A stretch of 43,860 nt of DNA. It comes from Arthrobacter sp. Its GTDB lineage: Bacteria; Actinomycetota; Actinomycetes; Actinomycetales; Micrococcaceae. Below are positions 6,498 to 15,093 of the stretch, piece after piece. Positions within the stretch are counted from its first letter, which is position 1; every line of letters starts with the position of its first letter. The position numbers were made by a program, and so were the translations under genes. The stretch is taken from contig JAHFUZ010000034.1 in NCBI GenBank assembly GCA_023264815.1, forward strand, positions 1-43,860. The letters run 5' to 3'. Under the pieces are notes generated by a model. That model worked only from the letters and a program-made list of their open reading frames with translations, did not search any database and was not told the origin of the DNA.

Positions 6498-7232
6498 TCA
6501 GGCAGGCTCCAGGCCGTTGGCCTCATAGGCCGCCCTGGCCTCGGGGCTGTGCAGGAAATCGCGCAGCCCCGAGGCTCCGGCAGTCTGCGTCGCCACCCGG
6601 TCCGCCACCCGGGACGCCGAGGTGCCCAACGCCGTCGAAAAGTCCGTGTACTCCTGGACGGCCTCCGGAAGCGGGCCAACAATCACGGCTTCCGGGACGA
6701 GGACCAGTTCGCTGAGCTGGTGGATGGCGAGGTCCGCGCGGCCATCGAGCAGCGCCAGCGCCGTGGGCCCCGAATCCACCACGGTGGCGCGCGGCTTGAC
6801 CTGGGCCGCAATCCCCAGCCGTTCCAGCAGCCCGGCGAAGTAGAGGCCGCTGGGGCCAATGCGGGAGTAGGCCACCGAGCGGGCTGCTGTGACCGCGCTG
6901 ATGAATCCGTCCAGGGTGCTGATATCCGGAAGAGGAGCACCCGGCGGGACAGCCACGCCCACGCCCGTCCGGGCGACGGGCCGGGGGTCCGCCACAATAC
7001 CTGCCGCCGCCAGGTCCGCAAGTGAGCCGGTGATCCCCGCCATTACCGCCGGCCGGGCTCCGGCTTCGATCCGAGCCAGCAGCCGGAACGTGGGCTCATA
7101 GACAGCCTCGACAGGCACCCCGCCGGCCTGGAGGTACGCGGGCAGGACGGTCCCCTCCACGGCCTGCTTGAGTGCAAAGGCGCAGAACAGTGTGAGGGAC
7201 CGGGGACTGTGGCCGGTTGGTTGGGTGTTCAT
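6498..7232 (-). CDS. Solute-binding-fold protein (ModA-like) without signal peptide
   Basis: A 244-residue protein that resembles the type II periplasmic binding fold of molybdate/tungstate binding proteins: LTLFCAFALKQAVEG at the first strand, ARTGVGVAVPPGAP, a YSRIGPSGLYF anion-loop-like segment and a C-terminal FLHSPEARAAYEANGLEPA helix typical of the family. There is no lipobox or signal peptide; the first hydrophobic stretch is the first beta strand of the domain. It may therefore act in the cytoplasm as a ligand sensor or enzyme-like relative rather than as a transporter subunit, and no ABC genes adjoin it. GAGGG is only 1 nt from ATG 7232, so the start is uncertain. It is divergent from the TetR gene. 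Confidence 0.7.
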   Translation of the reverse strand: MNTQPTGHSPRSLTLFCAFALKQAVEGTVLPAYLQAGGVPVEAVYEPTFRLLARIEAGARPAVMAGITGSLADLAAAGIVADPRPVARTGVGVAVPPGAPLPDISTLDGFISAVTAARSVAYSRIGPSGLYFAGLLERLGIAAQVKPRATVVDSGPTALALLDGRADLAIHQLSELVLVPEAVIVGPLPEAVQEYTDFSTALGTSASRVADRVATQTAGASGLRDFLHSPEARAAYEANGLEPA

Positions 7233-7339
7233 CCCTCAAGACTTACCCTGTGGGAGCTTGTGCTGCTATTTGTGAAGTCCGTAGTGCCCGGACGAGGTCC
7301 GCCGGGCGCCGGGGACCGGGGCAAGTCAGGCGACTGGAC

Positions 7340-7354
7340 TAATCTGGGGGTGTG
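7340..7354 (+). promoter_or_regulatory. -10 box and leaderless start of the TetR gene
   Basis: TAATCT (7340-7345) is followed after 6 nt by the GTG start at 7352. No Shine-Dalgarno sequence at normal spacing and no clear -35 are visible, so transcription probably begins at or next to the start codon. Confidence 0.5.
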
Positions 7355-7939
7355 GCAAGTATCCGGGAAGCCCAGAAACAGATGACCCGCAGGCTGCTGC
7401 TGGAAAAGGGGCTTGAGCTCTTTGAGGCGAAGGGCTACGCCGCAACCACGGTGGACGATATCGCTGTGGCCGTGGGTACCACCAGGGCAACCTTCTACGC
7501 GCACTTTCCCTCCAAAGGCCACCTGATGCAGGTCCTGGTTGAGCGTTCCAACCGGATCCTGACCGAAGCCGACGTGCCGCCGCTGCGGGCCGTGGTGGAG
7601 TCGGGGGACCGGGACCGGATCCGGCAATGGCTGACCCGCAAATTCGACCAGTGGGCCGACATCAGGCCCTACGTCACCGCGGCGCACCAGGCGGCGGCCA
7701 GCGAACCGGAAATCCAGGCGGCCCTGGACGGCTGGTTCGATGACGCCATCAACAACATGCAGGCCGGCCTGGACCTGGCGGACCGGTTCGAGCCTTCCAG
7801 CCGGCGGGTCCGCTGCGCCCTGGCCTTCGGCGAACTTGAGTTCTTCTCGCGGCGGTGGATGCGGCTGGGGTGGACCGTTGACCGCAACACGTCGCTGGAC
7901 CTCATGGTGGACAACTGGTGCTTCCTGCTCACTGAGTAG
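7352..7939 (+). CDS. TetR/AcrR family transcriptional regulator
   Basis: A 195-residue regulator. The N-terminal helix-turn-helix (residues about 8-55) contains LFEAKGYAATTVDDIA and GTTRATFYAHFPSK, with a variable ligand domain behind it. The gene is clearly paralogous to the TetR gene at 26715: both begin with the SxREAQKQ pattern and end in a xDNWxxLL segment. It is divergent from the binding-fold gene, 119 bp away, the most likely target together with its own promoter. The ligand is unknown. Confidence 0.92.
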   Translation: MASIREAQKQMTRRLLLEKGLELFEAKGYAATTVDDIAVAVGTTRATFYAHFPSKGHLMQVLVERSNRILTEADVPPLRAVVESGDRDRIRQWLTRKFDQWADIRPYVTAAHQAAASEPEIQAALDGWFDDAINNMQAGLDLADRFEPSSRRVRCALAFGELEFFSRRWMRLGWTVDRNTSLDLMVDNWCFLLTE

Positions 7940-8067
7940 CCATGCCCGGACGCTCCGGCGCGCGCAACGCTCCCGCGTGACCTGCGCTGGAGCACCGGGT
8001 CTACGGCCCGGGCAACCGGGGGATGCGCCGGCGTTGCATGATCGGTCACCGTCGATAGGCAACCGCC

Positions 8068-8123
8068 CACACACGAAAGACGCCGACAGCGGGAGGTCCC
8101 GCCGTCGGCGTCTTTCGTGTGTG
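8068..8123. terminator. Bidirectional terminator between TetR and MHS transporter genes
   Basis: Arms of 27 bp (8068-8094 and 8097-8123) with one mismatch surround a GG centre. The hairpin lies between the converging stops at 7939 and 8179. Its inner half carries the GCGGGA/TCCCGC core shared with other terminators here. Confidence 0.88.
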
Positions 8124-8178
8124 CCGTATCCGTGCCGTGCCCGTGCCGTGAAGGCGGCGGCAGGCACAGATCAGAGGA

Positions 8179-9471
8179 TCAGTGTGTGAGGTCCTTGCCC
8201 TTCGTCTCAGGAATGGTGAACACGAACGCGATGCTGATGACCAGCAGGACCACCGCGTAGACGTTGAAGAGGTTGGCTTGTCCAATCGAGCCGAGCCAGG
8301 CCTGCAGGTACGGTGCCGTGCCGCCGAAGAGTGCGACGCAGATGGAGTAGGGCACGCCCACGCCAACGGTGCGGATCTTGGTGGGGAACAGTTCGGCGTA
8401 GACGGCCGGGACGATCGCAGCCGCTCCGGCGATGAAGAACAGCATGACGCTCATGGTGACCGTGAGCTGCCACGGCGAGTCCTTCAGCAGCCAGGTCATG
8501 GGGAAGTGGAACAGCGCGGCGCCGGCGGCGCTCATGATCAGCACCGGCTTGCGGCCGATGCGGTCCGAGAGCTTGCCCCAGAACGGCAGCGCGGCGATGA
8601 ACAGCACGTTCGCGATCACGCTGGCCCAGAGGGTCTCGCCACGGTCCATCTTCAGCACTGATGCGGCGTAGCTGGGCGTTACGATGCCCCAGATGTAGTA
8701 GGACACGGTCAGGCCGACGGTCAGTCCGATAACCTGCAGGGCCTGCTTGCGGTGCTTGTAAATCTGCGGCCACATCGGCTCATGCTTTTCCTTGGGCGAT
8801 TCCGCTTCGAAGGCCGCCGTTTCCTTCAGGCGCGCCCTCATGATCAGGGCGTACAGGCCCATGACACCGCCGATGATGAAGGGGATCCGCCAGCCCCAGG
8901 CGTTCATGTCCGTCTTGCTCAGGACATTGGACAGGGTGGCGCCGAGCATGGTTCCGGCCAGGATGCCCACGGTGCCGGACGTGTAGATCAGTGTTGCCCA
9001 GAAGCCGCGCTTTTCCTTGGGTGCCATCTCGGAGAGATAGGTCTGCGACGACGGCAGCTCACCACCGTGGGCCAGGCCCTGGATCAGGCGGGCCACCAGC
9101 AGCAGCACCGAGGCAAAGGCTCCTACGGCTTCGAAGGTGGGCGCGATGCCGATCAGCAGGCTGCCCAGGGCGGCCAGCCCCACGGCGAATGTCATGGACG
9201 TCTTGCGGCCGATCCGGTCGCCGATCCAGCCGAACACAAAGCCGCCGAACGGACGGGCCACGAAGCCCACGGCGAAGATCGCCAGGGTGGCCAGGAAGGC
9301 CGACGTCGGATCCTCCTTGCTGAACAGGGCGCTTGCGATGAAGGGGGAAAAAGTGGCGTAGATGGCCCAGTCGTACCATTCGACGGCGTTGCCGATGCCG
9401 GTGCCGACGAGGGTCCTTACGTGGGACTTGTGTATCTGGACGTCTGCGGGGACGCCTGCGGTGGTGGTCAT
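8179..9471 (-). CDS. MHS-family (MFS) transporter
   Basis: A 430-residue transporter with 12 predicted membrane segments. GNAVEWYDWAIYA in the first segment is diagnostic of the metabolite:H+ symporter (MHS) branch (ProP, ShiA, KgtP relatives). The loop 2-3 motif GWIGDRIGRKTSM and its repeat GKLSDRIGRKPVL in loop 8-9 are intact. These symporters import organic acids, betaines or aromatic acids. ATG 9471 is preceded by GGAG at 6-9 nt; an extension to 9696 would add a proline-rich, poorly coding leader. The gene follows the M20 hydrolase after 16 bp in the same operon, suggesting uptake of the hydrolase substrate. Confidence 0.92.
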   Translation of the reverse strand: MTTTAGVPADVQIHKSHVRTLVGTGIGNAVEWYDWAIYATFSPFIASALFSKEDPTSAFLATLAIFAVGFVARPFGGFVFGWIGDRIGRKTSMTFAVGLAALGSLLIGIAPTFEAVGAFASVLLLVARLIQGLAHGGELPSSQTYLSEMAPKEKRGFWATLIYTSGTVGILAGTMLGATLSNVLSKTDMNAWGWRIPFIIGGVMGLYALIMRARLKETAAFEAESPKEKHEPMWPQIYKHRKQALQVIGLTVGLTVSYYIWGIVTPSYAASVLKMDRGETLWASVIANVLFIAALPFWGKLSDRIGRKPVLIMSAAGAALFHFPMTWLLKDSPWQLTVTMSVMLFFIAGAAAIVPAVYAELFPTKIRTVGVGVPYSICVALFGGTAPYLQAWLGSIGQANLFNVYAVVLLVISIAFVFTIPETKGKDLTH

Positions 9472-9487
9472 GGTTTGCTCCGGGTGT

Positions 9488-10720
9488 CTAGTTGGCCGAG
9501 GCCAGGGCTGCGATGCGGGAGACGGCAAGCTCTGTATAGAGTGCGCTGCCGTCGGAGAGGACGCCGTCGTCAAAGGCGGCGTAGGGAGAGTGGTTGAATG
9601 CAGTGGCGGTGTGGTCGGCGCCGGGGGCGACGGCGCTGAGGCCGATAAACGTTCCGGGTACCTCCGCGAGCACCCGGGAAAAGTCCTCGGAGCCACTTAG
9701 CGGGGTGGCCCAGCGGGAGAGGCGCGAGCTGCCAAAGAGGTTTTCAATGGTCTTCTCGGCGGTGTGGGTTTCGTCGTCATTGTTGACGGTGGCGGGATAT
9801 TCGTGACGGTAGTCTACGTCCACTTCCAGGCCGTGGGCAGCGGCAATTCCCTTCAGCAGCATGGGCACCGCGGTCATCATCCGCTCCCTGGCAGGCTCGG
9901 AGAACGTCCGGACGGTGGCCTCGATGGTGGCTGACTCGGGAATGACATTGCGCTTCGTGCCGGCCTGCAGGACGCCGACGGTCAGGACCACCGGATCAAA
10001 GACGTTGAACTGGCGGGTGATCATCACCTGCAGGGCGGTCACCATTTCGGCCGCGGCAGTCACCGGGTCCTTGGCCACATGCGGGGCGGAGCCGTGGCCA
10101 CCGGCGCCCAGGACGGTCACGGTGAGGGCATCCGAGGCGCTGAGCATCACGCCGGATTTGGTGGCGAACCGGCCGTGGGGTTCCAGTGCCGAAAAGACGT
10201 GCATCCCGTAGGCGGCGTCGGCCCGGCGGCCTGCCGCGTCCAGCACACCTTCACGGATCATGTGCGAGGCACCGTCCCAGCCTTCTTCGCCGGGCTGGAA
10301 CATCAGCACCACATCCCCGGCGAGCTGGTCCCGGCGCTCGGCCAGGAGTGTGGCGGCCCCCGCCAGCATGGCGGTGTGGAGGTCGTGGCCGCAGGCGTGC
10401 ATGGCACCGTCAACCTTGGACGAGAACTCCACACCCGTCCGCTCCTGGACAGGAAGGCCGTCCATGTCCGCGCGCAAAAGAACCGTGGGCCTGGTACCGG
10501 GTTGTGCGGCAAGCGCAGAGGGTGCGCCGCCGCGCAGGACCGCGGTGACCGACGTCGTGCTTTTGCCCAGGGTGATTTCGTAGGGCAGGCCGTCGAGCGC
10601 CTTGAGAACTTTTTCCTGGGTCCGGGGCAGCTGCAGGCCGGTCTCGGGCTCCTGGTGCAGCTCGTGGCGAAGCCGTACAAGCTCCTGCTGCAGCTCCTTG
10701 GCGTCGGCGGTGATTGACAT
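9488..10720 (-). CDS. M20 family metallopeptidase/amidohydrolase
   Basis: A 410-residue cytoplasmic amidohydrolase of the aminoacylase/hippurate hydrolase group. LRHELHQEPE opens the protein. LRADMDGLPVQE, the metal site MHACGHDLHTAM (Cys and His ligands), FQPGEEGWDGA with the catalytic Glu, and a late FNHSPYAAFDD histidine follow in the family order; a dimerisation domain lies between. It hydrolyses N-acyl or N-carbamoyl amino acids and similar amides. GGGAGA precedes ATG 10720. It is first in the operon with the MHS transporter and is divergent from the Lrp/AsnC-type regulator, its probable controller. Confidence 0.92.
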   Translation of the reverse strand: MSITADAKELQQELVRLRHELHQEPETGLQLPRTQEKVLKALDGLPYEITLGKSTTSVTAVLRGGAPSALAAQPGTRPTVLLRADMDGLPVQERTGVEFSSKVDGAMHACGHDLHTAMLAGAATLLAERRDQLAGDVVLMFQPGEEGWDGASHMIREGVLDAAGRRADAAYGMHVFSALEPHGRFATKSGVMLSASDALTVTVLGAGGHGSAPHVAKDPVTAAAEMVTALQVMITRQFNVFDPVVLTVGVLQAGTKRNVIPESATIEATVRTFSEPARERMMTAVPMLLKGIAAAHGLEVDVDYRHEYPATVNNDDETHTAEKTIENLFGSSRLSRWATPLSGSEDFSRVLAEVPGTFIGLSAVAPGADHTATAFNHSPYAAFDDGVLSDGSALYTELAVSRIAALASAN

Positions 10721-10779
10721 CTGCTCTCCCTTTGGGCGTTGACGGTTGGTAACCTGCTGTCCATTGTGGGGTGACCTGA

Positions 10780-10852
10780 TTCACACCTCGTGAAGTTACT
10801 GGAAAAAATCAAAAGTATGCTGGAAATTACAGAAATCGTTCACACTGGCGAA
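10780..10852. promoter_or_regulatory. Candidate operators in the M20/Lrp divergent promoter
   Basis: TTCAC-N5-GTGAA is a perfect repeat at 10780-10794. A related imperfect copy, TTCACACTGGCGAA, lies at 10839-10852, close to the regulator start. The AT-rich stretch between them (10800-10835) probably holds the promoters. The placement fits an Lrp-type regulator controlling itself and the operon. Confidence 0.45.
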
Positions 10853-10866
10853 AGGCGGCCTGGGAA

Positions 10867-11892
10867 GTGATGCTCAGCGAGGAAGATCTTGCCCTGATCA
10901 ACGTCCTGCAGATAGCGCCGCGGATCAGCTGGTCGGACGCCGCCGAGGTGCTGGGGGTGCACGCCACCACGCTGGCCGCGCGCTGGGACAGGCTGCGGTC
11001 TGCAGGCGCCGCCTGGACCACTGCGCACCTGATCGGCGACCCCAAGCAGATGTGCCTGGCGCTGGTGGATGTGGACTGCGAAATGCGGTTGCGGGCCGAG
11101 GTGACAGCCGAACTTGCCGCCATCCCGGAGGTGGTCACGGTGGAGGAAGCGGCGAGTAACAGGGACCTGATGCTGACGGTCATCTCGCCCACCCTGGAGC
11201 AGTTCACGGACAAGGTGCTGCCGCGGTTCAAGGAAATCCGCGGCCTGCTGAAGTACCGGACATCGCTGGGGACCCGCCTGCACTCGGCCGGCCATGTATG
11301 GCGGCTGAACGCCCTGGACCAGGCGAAGCACAGTGCCCTTCAGGCCATGGTGGGCCAGGAGGCAGCCTCGGCAGGAGCCCGGTCCGGTGCCCCGCTGCCG
11401 GCCAGCCACCTGGACCTGATTCCGTTCCTGGCCCGTGACGGGCGGGCGAGTGCCGCTGACATTGCCCGCAGCCTGGGCCGGAGCCCGGCAACCGTGCAGC
11501 GGCAACTGAACCGGGTGATTTCCAGCGGCCTGCTGACCTTCCGCTGCGAAATCGCGCAAGACCTCTCCGGCTACCCGGTGAGCTGCCAGTGGTTCGCCAA
11601 TGTGCCGCCGGGCCAGCACGAGGCCGCCGCCGCGGAACTCCGCAGCCTGCGGACCGTCCGGCTCAGCGCATCCACCAGCGGGAGGACGAATTTTGTGATC
11701 CTCATGTGGCTGAAGTCGCTGGCGGATGTGATGAACGCCGAGCTGGCCCTGCAGCAGCGCATCCCGGCGATCGAGCTGGTGGAAAGCGCCGTGATTCTCA
11801 GCCGCGCCAAGCGGATGGGATGGATGCTGAACCCGGATTCCACGGCGAGCGGCGCCGTTGTGGTGGGTACGGAGGGAGTGGCAGCGCTGTGA
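10867..11892 (+). CDS. Double Lrp/AsnC-type transcriptional regulator
   Basis: A 341-residue protein, about twice the usual Lrp length. The first half has an AsnC-type helix-turn-helix (ISWSDAAEVLGVHATTLAARWDRLRSAG) written here as one region near residues 18-45, then an alpha/beta ligand domain. A second helix-turn-helix (RASAADIARSLGRSPATVQRQL) follows near residues 198-220, with a second, more diverged ligand domain. Tandem proteins of this type regulate amino acid or amide metabolism in actinobacteria. A GGGAAG stretch precedes ATG 10867. The DUF1992 gene overlaps the stop by 4 nt. Confidence 0.88.
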   Translation: MMLSEEDLALINVLQIAPRISWSDAAEVLGVHATTLAARWDRLRSAGAAWTTAHLIGDPKQMCLALVDVDCEMRLRAEVTAELAAIPEVVTVEEAASNRDLMLTVISPTLEQFTDKVLPRFKEIRGLLKYRTSLGTRLHSAGHVWRLNALDQAKHSALQAMVGQEAASAGARSGAPLPASHLDLIPFLARDGRASAADIARSLGRSPATVQRQLNRVISSGLLTFRCEIAQDLSGYPVSCQWFANVPPGQHEAAAAELRSLRTVRLSASTSGRTNFVILMWLKSLADVMNAELALQQRIPAIELVESAVILSRAKRMGWMLNPDSTASGAVVVGTEGVAAL

Positions 11893-12482
11893 CTGGCTGG
11901 ACAGGTGACTTCAAACGCCGGCTGGAACGGGCAGCAGAGCTGCGCTCCTACCGGGGTGCGGGCATCAGCTCCGACGAGGAAGCAGAGCTTGAGGCGGCCG
12001 AGGCGAAGGAACGGGAAAAGCGCAAGAAGGTGGATGACGCCCGCCGCGCCGAATACCTGATCCGCGACGCCATGGCACAGGGCAAGTTCGACAACCTCAA
12101 ATACGCCGGCAAGCCCATCCCGGGCCTGGGCGAGGCCTACGATCCCGACTGGTGGGTCAAGGGACTGATCCAGCGCGAGAACATCAGCGGGCTGGGTCCC
12201 CAGGCCATCCTGCTCCGCGGCGAAGACGCCGGACTGGACGCGAAGCTGGATGCCCAGTTCACCGAGGAACAGGTCCGGGACATCCTCGCGGACTTCAACG
12301 CCCGGGTCATTGATGCCCGCCGGCAACTCCAGGGCGGGCCTCCTGTTGTCACCAAAACCCGGGATATCGACGCCGAAGTAGAGCGGTGGCGCCAGCGCCG
12401 CGCTGACCGGTCGAAGGCCGCCCCGCCCGAACCGGAGCCGCCGCGCACGTGGTGGCAGCGGCTCTGGCGCGGCACCACGTAG
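11889..12482 (+). CDS. DUF1992 (DnaJC28-type) protein
   Basis: A 197-residue soluble protein. The conserved block runs from RAEYLIRDAMAQGKFDNL through GKPIPGL and DPDWWVKGLIQREN, the DUF1992 signature also found in DNAJC28; there is no J domain. A charged coiled-coil-like segment rich in Glu, Lys and Ala precedes it, and the C-terminus is proline-rich with WWQRLWRG. The cellular role is not established. GTG 11889 was chosen because it overlaps the regulator stop (GTGA) with GGAG about 10 nt upstream; the two genes are probably co-transcribed. Confidence 0.85.
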   Translation: MTGWTGDFKRRLERAAELRSYRGAGISSDEEAELEAAEAKEREKRKKVDDARRAEYLIRDAMAQGKFDNLKYAGKPIPGLGEAYDPDWWVKGLIQRENISGLGPQAILLRGEDAGLDAKLDAQFTEEQVRDILADFNARVIDARRQLQGGPPVVTKTRDIDAEVERWRQRRADRSKAAPPEPEPPRTWWQRLWRGTT

Positions 12483-12506
12483 GGGAGCTGCGCATCGTAG
12501 AGCGTC

Positions 12507-12530
12507 CGACGGCGGCGCCTCCCGCCGTCG
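12507..12530. terminator. Terminator between DUF1992 and penicillin-binding protein genes
   Basis: CGACGGCGG (12507-12515) pairs with its complement (12522-12530) between converging stops at 12482 and 12538. It shares the CGACGGCGG core with the terminators at 5559 and 8068. No T-run is evident. Confidence 0.7.
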
Positions 12531-12537
12531 TCGGGTC

Positions 12538-14883
12538 CTAGTTCCTGCCGCCCGGGAAGCCGTTCTGTGGCGGGATGACCGGAATCTCGGGCACCGGCGG
12601 TGGTGCGGGCGGCTCGGGCTCAGGGACAGGTGCCGGGGCCGGCGGCGCGGGTGCCGGTGGCGGGGCGGGCGCAGGTGCCGGTGCGGGCCGCGGTGCGGGC
12701 CGTGGTGCAGCCGGGGCCGGGACCGGCTTGGGCGGGGCCGTCATGGAGGCCGGCGGCGGGGGGAACGGGTCTGCCGGGTAGAGCGGCGCCGCTGCCAGCA
12801 TGTAGTTGACCCACTGCGGCCCGGCAATCATCCAGCCGTCAAGCCTGCTGTAGAACTGGCCGTTGATGGTCACGTTCTGGCCGGACCTGCCTTGGCCCTC
12901 CAGCGCGTCGCCGAAGAATGACGCGGTGGACAGTCCCGAGGTGTATCCCACCACCCAGGTGGAGCCGTTGTTGTTGGACGTTCCGGTCTTGGCAGCTGTG
13001 GGCATCTTGGTGTGGATCTTGGGGTTGATCCAAAAACCGGAACCTTTGACCAGCACATCCTGCAGGACCGCATTCACCCCGCGGGCCACCTCGGGTTTGA
13101 CGGCATCGCGGCACTCACTGGTCTGCGCCGGCAGCTTCGCTCCGGTCACGTCCGTGATGTCCAGCAGTGCGATGGGGGTGCAGTACTTGCCATCGGCGGC
13201 AAAGGTGGCGAAGGCATTGGCCATGTGGAGCGGCGCCACCCCGATGGCACCGAGCAGGTTGCCCAGCTGGTGCATGTTGATCTGGGCGCCGTCCAGGCCG
13301 CTGTGCAGCCCCACGGCATCCACCATTTTCTGGATCCCGCAGAAGTCGAGCTGCGCGGCGGTTGCAAACGTGGCGGTGTTGATGGAGTTGTAGAGGCCGT
13401 AGTTGATGGGCATGGGCCGGTAGAAGCCGTCCTCGGCATTCTGCAGATCGTCCGCGGCGCCGAGCTCAGGATTGTTTTGGGCCGTGCTGTAGGCTCCCAG
13501 CACTTTTCCGCAGGTGGAACGCCAGGGGAAGCCCAGGGGATAGACGCGCCTCGAGGCGTCCACGACGGCGGTGAGCGACTTTCCCTCGTTCAGCCACTCT
13601 GCGAACGTGAAGGGTTTCATGGTGGAGCCGGGCTGGAAGCCGCCAGCACCGTTGAGGTCGTTCCCCTGCGGATCGCGGGCATCCACGTTGAAGTTCAGCT
13701 GGGTATCAAACTTCCCGTCCTCCGGCAGGAACACCGTATTCTGCGCCATCGCCAGGATCTTTCCGGTTCCCGGCTGGACCGTTGTCAGCGCGGCACCCCA
13801 GCGGTCCGGGTTCGCTCCGGCGGTGCCGTCCACCTGCGCCTGCGCTGCCGCCTGCAGCCGGCTGTCCAAGGTGGTGACGATGGTCAGGCCGCCGCGGTAC
13901 AGCTTCCGTTCGCGTTCGATCAGGCTGGTGCCGAAGGCCGGGTTGTTCAGGACCAGGTGGGAGACATAGTCGCAGAAGTACGGCGCCATGGTGGCGTGGG
14001 CGCAGCCCTGCTTGCCGGGGTTGAGCTTAAGCTCGATGGGGGTGGCCACCGCGGCATCGTGGTCCGCCGGCAGGATCTTCCGGTGCTCCAGCATCTTGTC
14101 CAGCACAAGGTTCCGGCGGCTGAGCGCCTGCTCCGGGTTGACCGAGGGGTTGTAGAAGCTGGGGCTGTTGACCACGCCGGCCAGCAGGGCTGCCTGGGGG
14201 AGTGTGAGGTCCTTGGCCGTGGTGCTGAAGAAGTACCGTGCGGCCGCTTCGATGCCGTAGGCCTCCCGGTTGAAGAACACGATGTTCAGGTAGCCCTCGA
14301 GGATCTGATCCTTGGTGAACTTCTTCTCCAGCGCGATGGCCAGCTTCATCTCCCGGAGCTTGTCGCCGATGCTCTTCTGCCCGCTGAGGATGACCTCATC
14401 ACCCTTGTCCTGGGACAGGAAGGACTCGTTGACCACATTAGTGACGTACTGCTGGGTCAGTGTGGACGCGCCCTGCCGGCCCTCCTGGGTCATGTTGAAG
14501 ATGGCTGCGCGGAGGATTCCCTGCGGGTCGATCCCCGGGTGATCGTAAAAGCGGCTGTCCTCGATGGCCACGATGGCGTCCCGGACGAAGGGGGACATCT
14601 GGTCGAGCGGAATCTTGATCCGGTTTTCCACATAGAAGGTGGCGATTGGCTGCCCGTCCGAAGTGAGGACCTTGGTGGATTGCGACGGCGGCTGAACCAG
14701 CAGTTCGGAGGGCAGCTTGTCAAAGAAACTGATGGAATTGCTGACGCCCAGGCCCACGGTGGCCACGGCCGGGACCACCAGGCTTGCGGCCAGGACGCCA
14801 CACAGGGCGCTCGTCACAAAAAATCCGATGACCCCGCCCAGGGTGGCGGCCAAACGGTGCTTACGTTTCCTGCCGTGCGTCAT
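12538..14883 (-). CDS. Class A penicillin-binding protein (transglycosylase/transpeptidase)
   Basis: A 781-residue bifunctional peptidoglycan synthase. A positively charged N-terminus and one membrane helix (about residues 15-40) anchor it. The glycosyltransferase domain shows IEDSRFYDHPGID and GASTLTQQYVTN with the catalytic glutamate. The transpeptidase domain has GSTMKP (SxxK serine), YNSINTATF (SxN) and AKTGTSNNNG (KTG). The last 90 or so residues are almost only Pro, Ala, Val and Glu repeats, likely a flexible cell-wall-embedded tail. GAGGG lies before ATG 14883. It is a stand-alone gene. Confidence 0.95.
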   Translation of the reverse strand: MTHGRKRKHRLAATLGGVIGFFVTSALCGVLAASLVVPAVATVGLGVSNSISFFDKLPSELLVQPPSQSTKVLTSDGQPIATFYVENRIKIPLDQMSPFVRDAIVAIEDSRFYDHPGIDPQGILRAAIFNMTQEGRQGASTLTQQYVTNVVNESFLSQDKGDEVILSGQKSIGDKLREMKLAIALEKKFTKDQILEGYLNIVFFNREAYGIEAAARYFFSTTAKDLTLPQAALLAGVVNSPSFYNPSVNPEQALSRRNLVLDKMLEHRKILPADHDAAVATPIELKLNPGKQGCAHATMAPYFCDYVSHLVLNNPAFGTSLIERERKLYRGGLTIVTTLDSRLQAAAQAQVDGTAGANPDRWGAALTTVQPGTGKILAMAQNTVFLPEDGKFDTQLNFNVDARDPQGNDLNGAGGFQPGSTMKPFTFAEWLNEGKSLTAVVDASRRVYPLGFPWRSTCGKVLGAYSTAQNNPELGAADDLQNAEDGFYRPMPINYGLYNSINTATFATAAQLDFCGIQKMVDAVGLHSGLDGAQINMHQLGNLLGAIGVAPLHMANAFATFAADGKYCTPIALLDITDVTGAKLPAQTSECRDAVKPEVARGVNAVLQDVLVKGSGFWINPKIHTKMPTAAKTGTSNNNGSTWVVGYTSGLSTASFFGDALEGQGRSGQNVTINGQFYSRLDGWMIAGPQWVNYMLAAAPLYPADPFPPPPASMTAPPKPVPAPAAPRPAPRPAPAPAPAPPPAPAPPAPAPVPEPEPPAPPPVPEIPVIPPQNGFPGGRN

Positions 14884-15006
14884 GGTTCAGCCCTCAAGCT
14901 CGCGACGTGTGAACAGGATACGCCGCGGGGACTGCCTCATTCCAGACGCCGGATGAACTGACGCCAAGCCGCAACCTCCTGGACTTTGGAGTCCATCTGA
15001 AGGGGC

Positions 15007-15093
15007 GATGCCACCACCGGGGAGCAGCGCGCTGCGGCAGTGGAGAAGTTCGACGAAACCCGCCGCGCGCTCTACCGGATCCTGGCCGACTGA
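15007..15093 (+). pseudogene. Possible 3' remnant of a lost gene
   Basis: An open stretch of 28 codons ending in TGA at 15091-15093 reads DATTGEQRAAAVEKFDETR followed by RALYRILAD, an amphipathic helix with GC-rich codons. An in-frame stop precedes it and there is no start or binding site, so it looks like the tail of a truncated gene. The hairpin at 15076-15103 covers its stop codon, as a terminator of the former gene would. I could not assign a family. Confidence 0.35.

Noticed and set aside
12575..12781. Glycine-rich small protein (GAGAG repeats) on the plus strand
   Set aside because: It is the complement of the Pro/Ala tail of the penicillin-binding protein; the repeats come from that tail.
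13012..14961. 649-codon open frame antisense to the penicillin-binding protein
   Set aside because: Same GC shadow effect; no motifs, no binding site, and it fully overlaps a clear gene.
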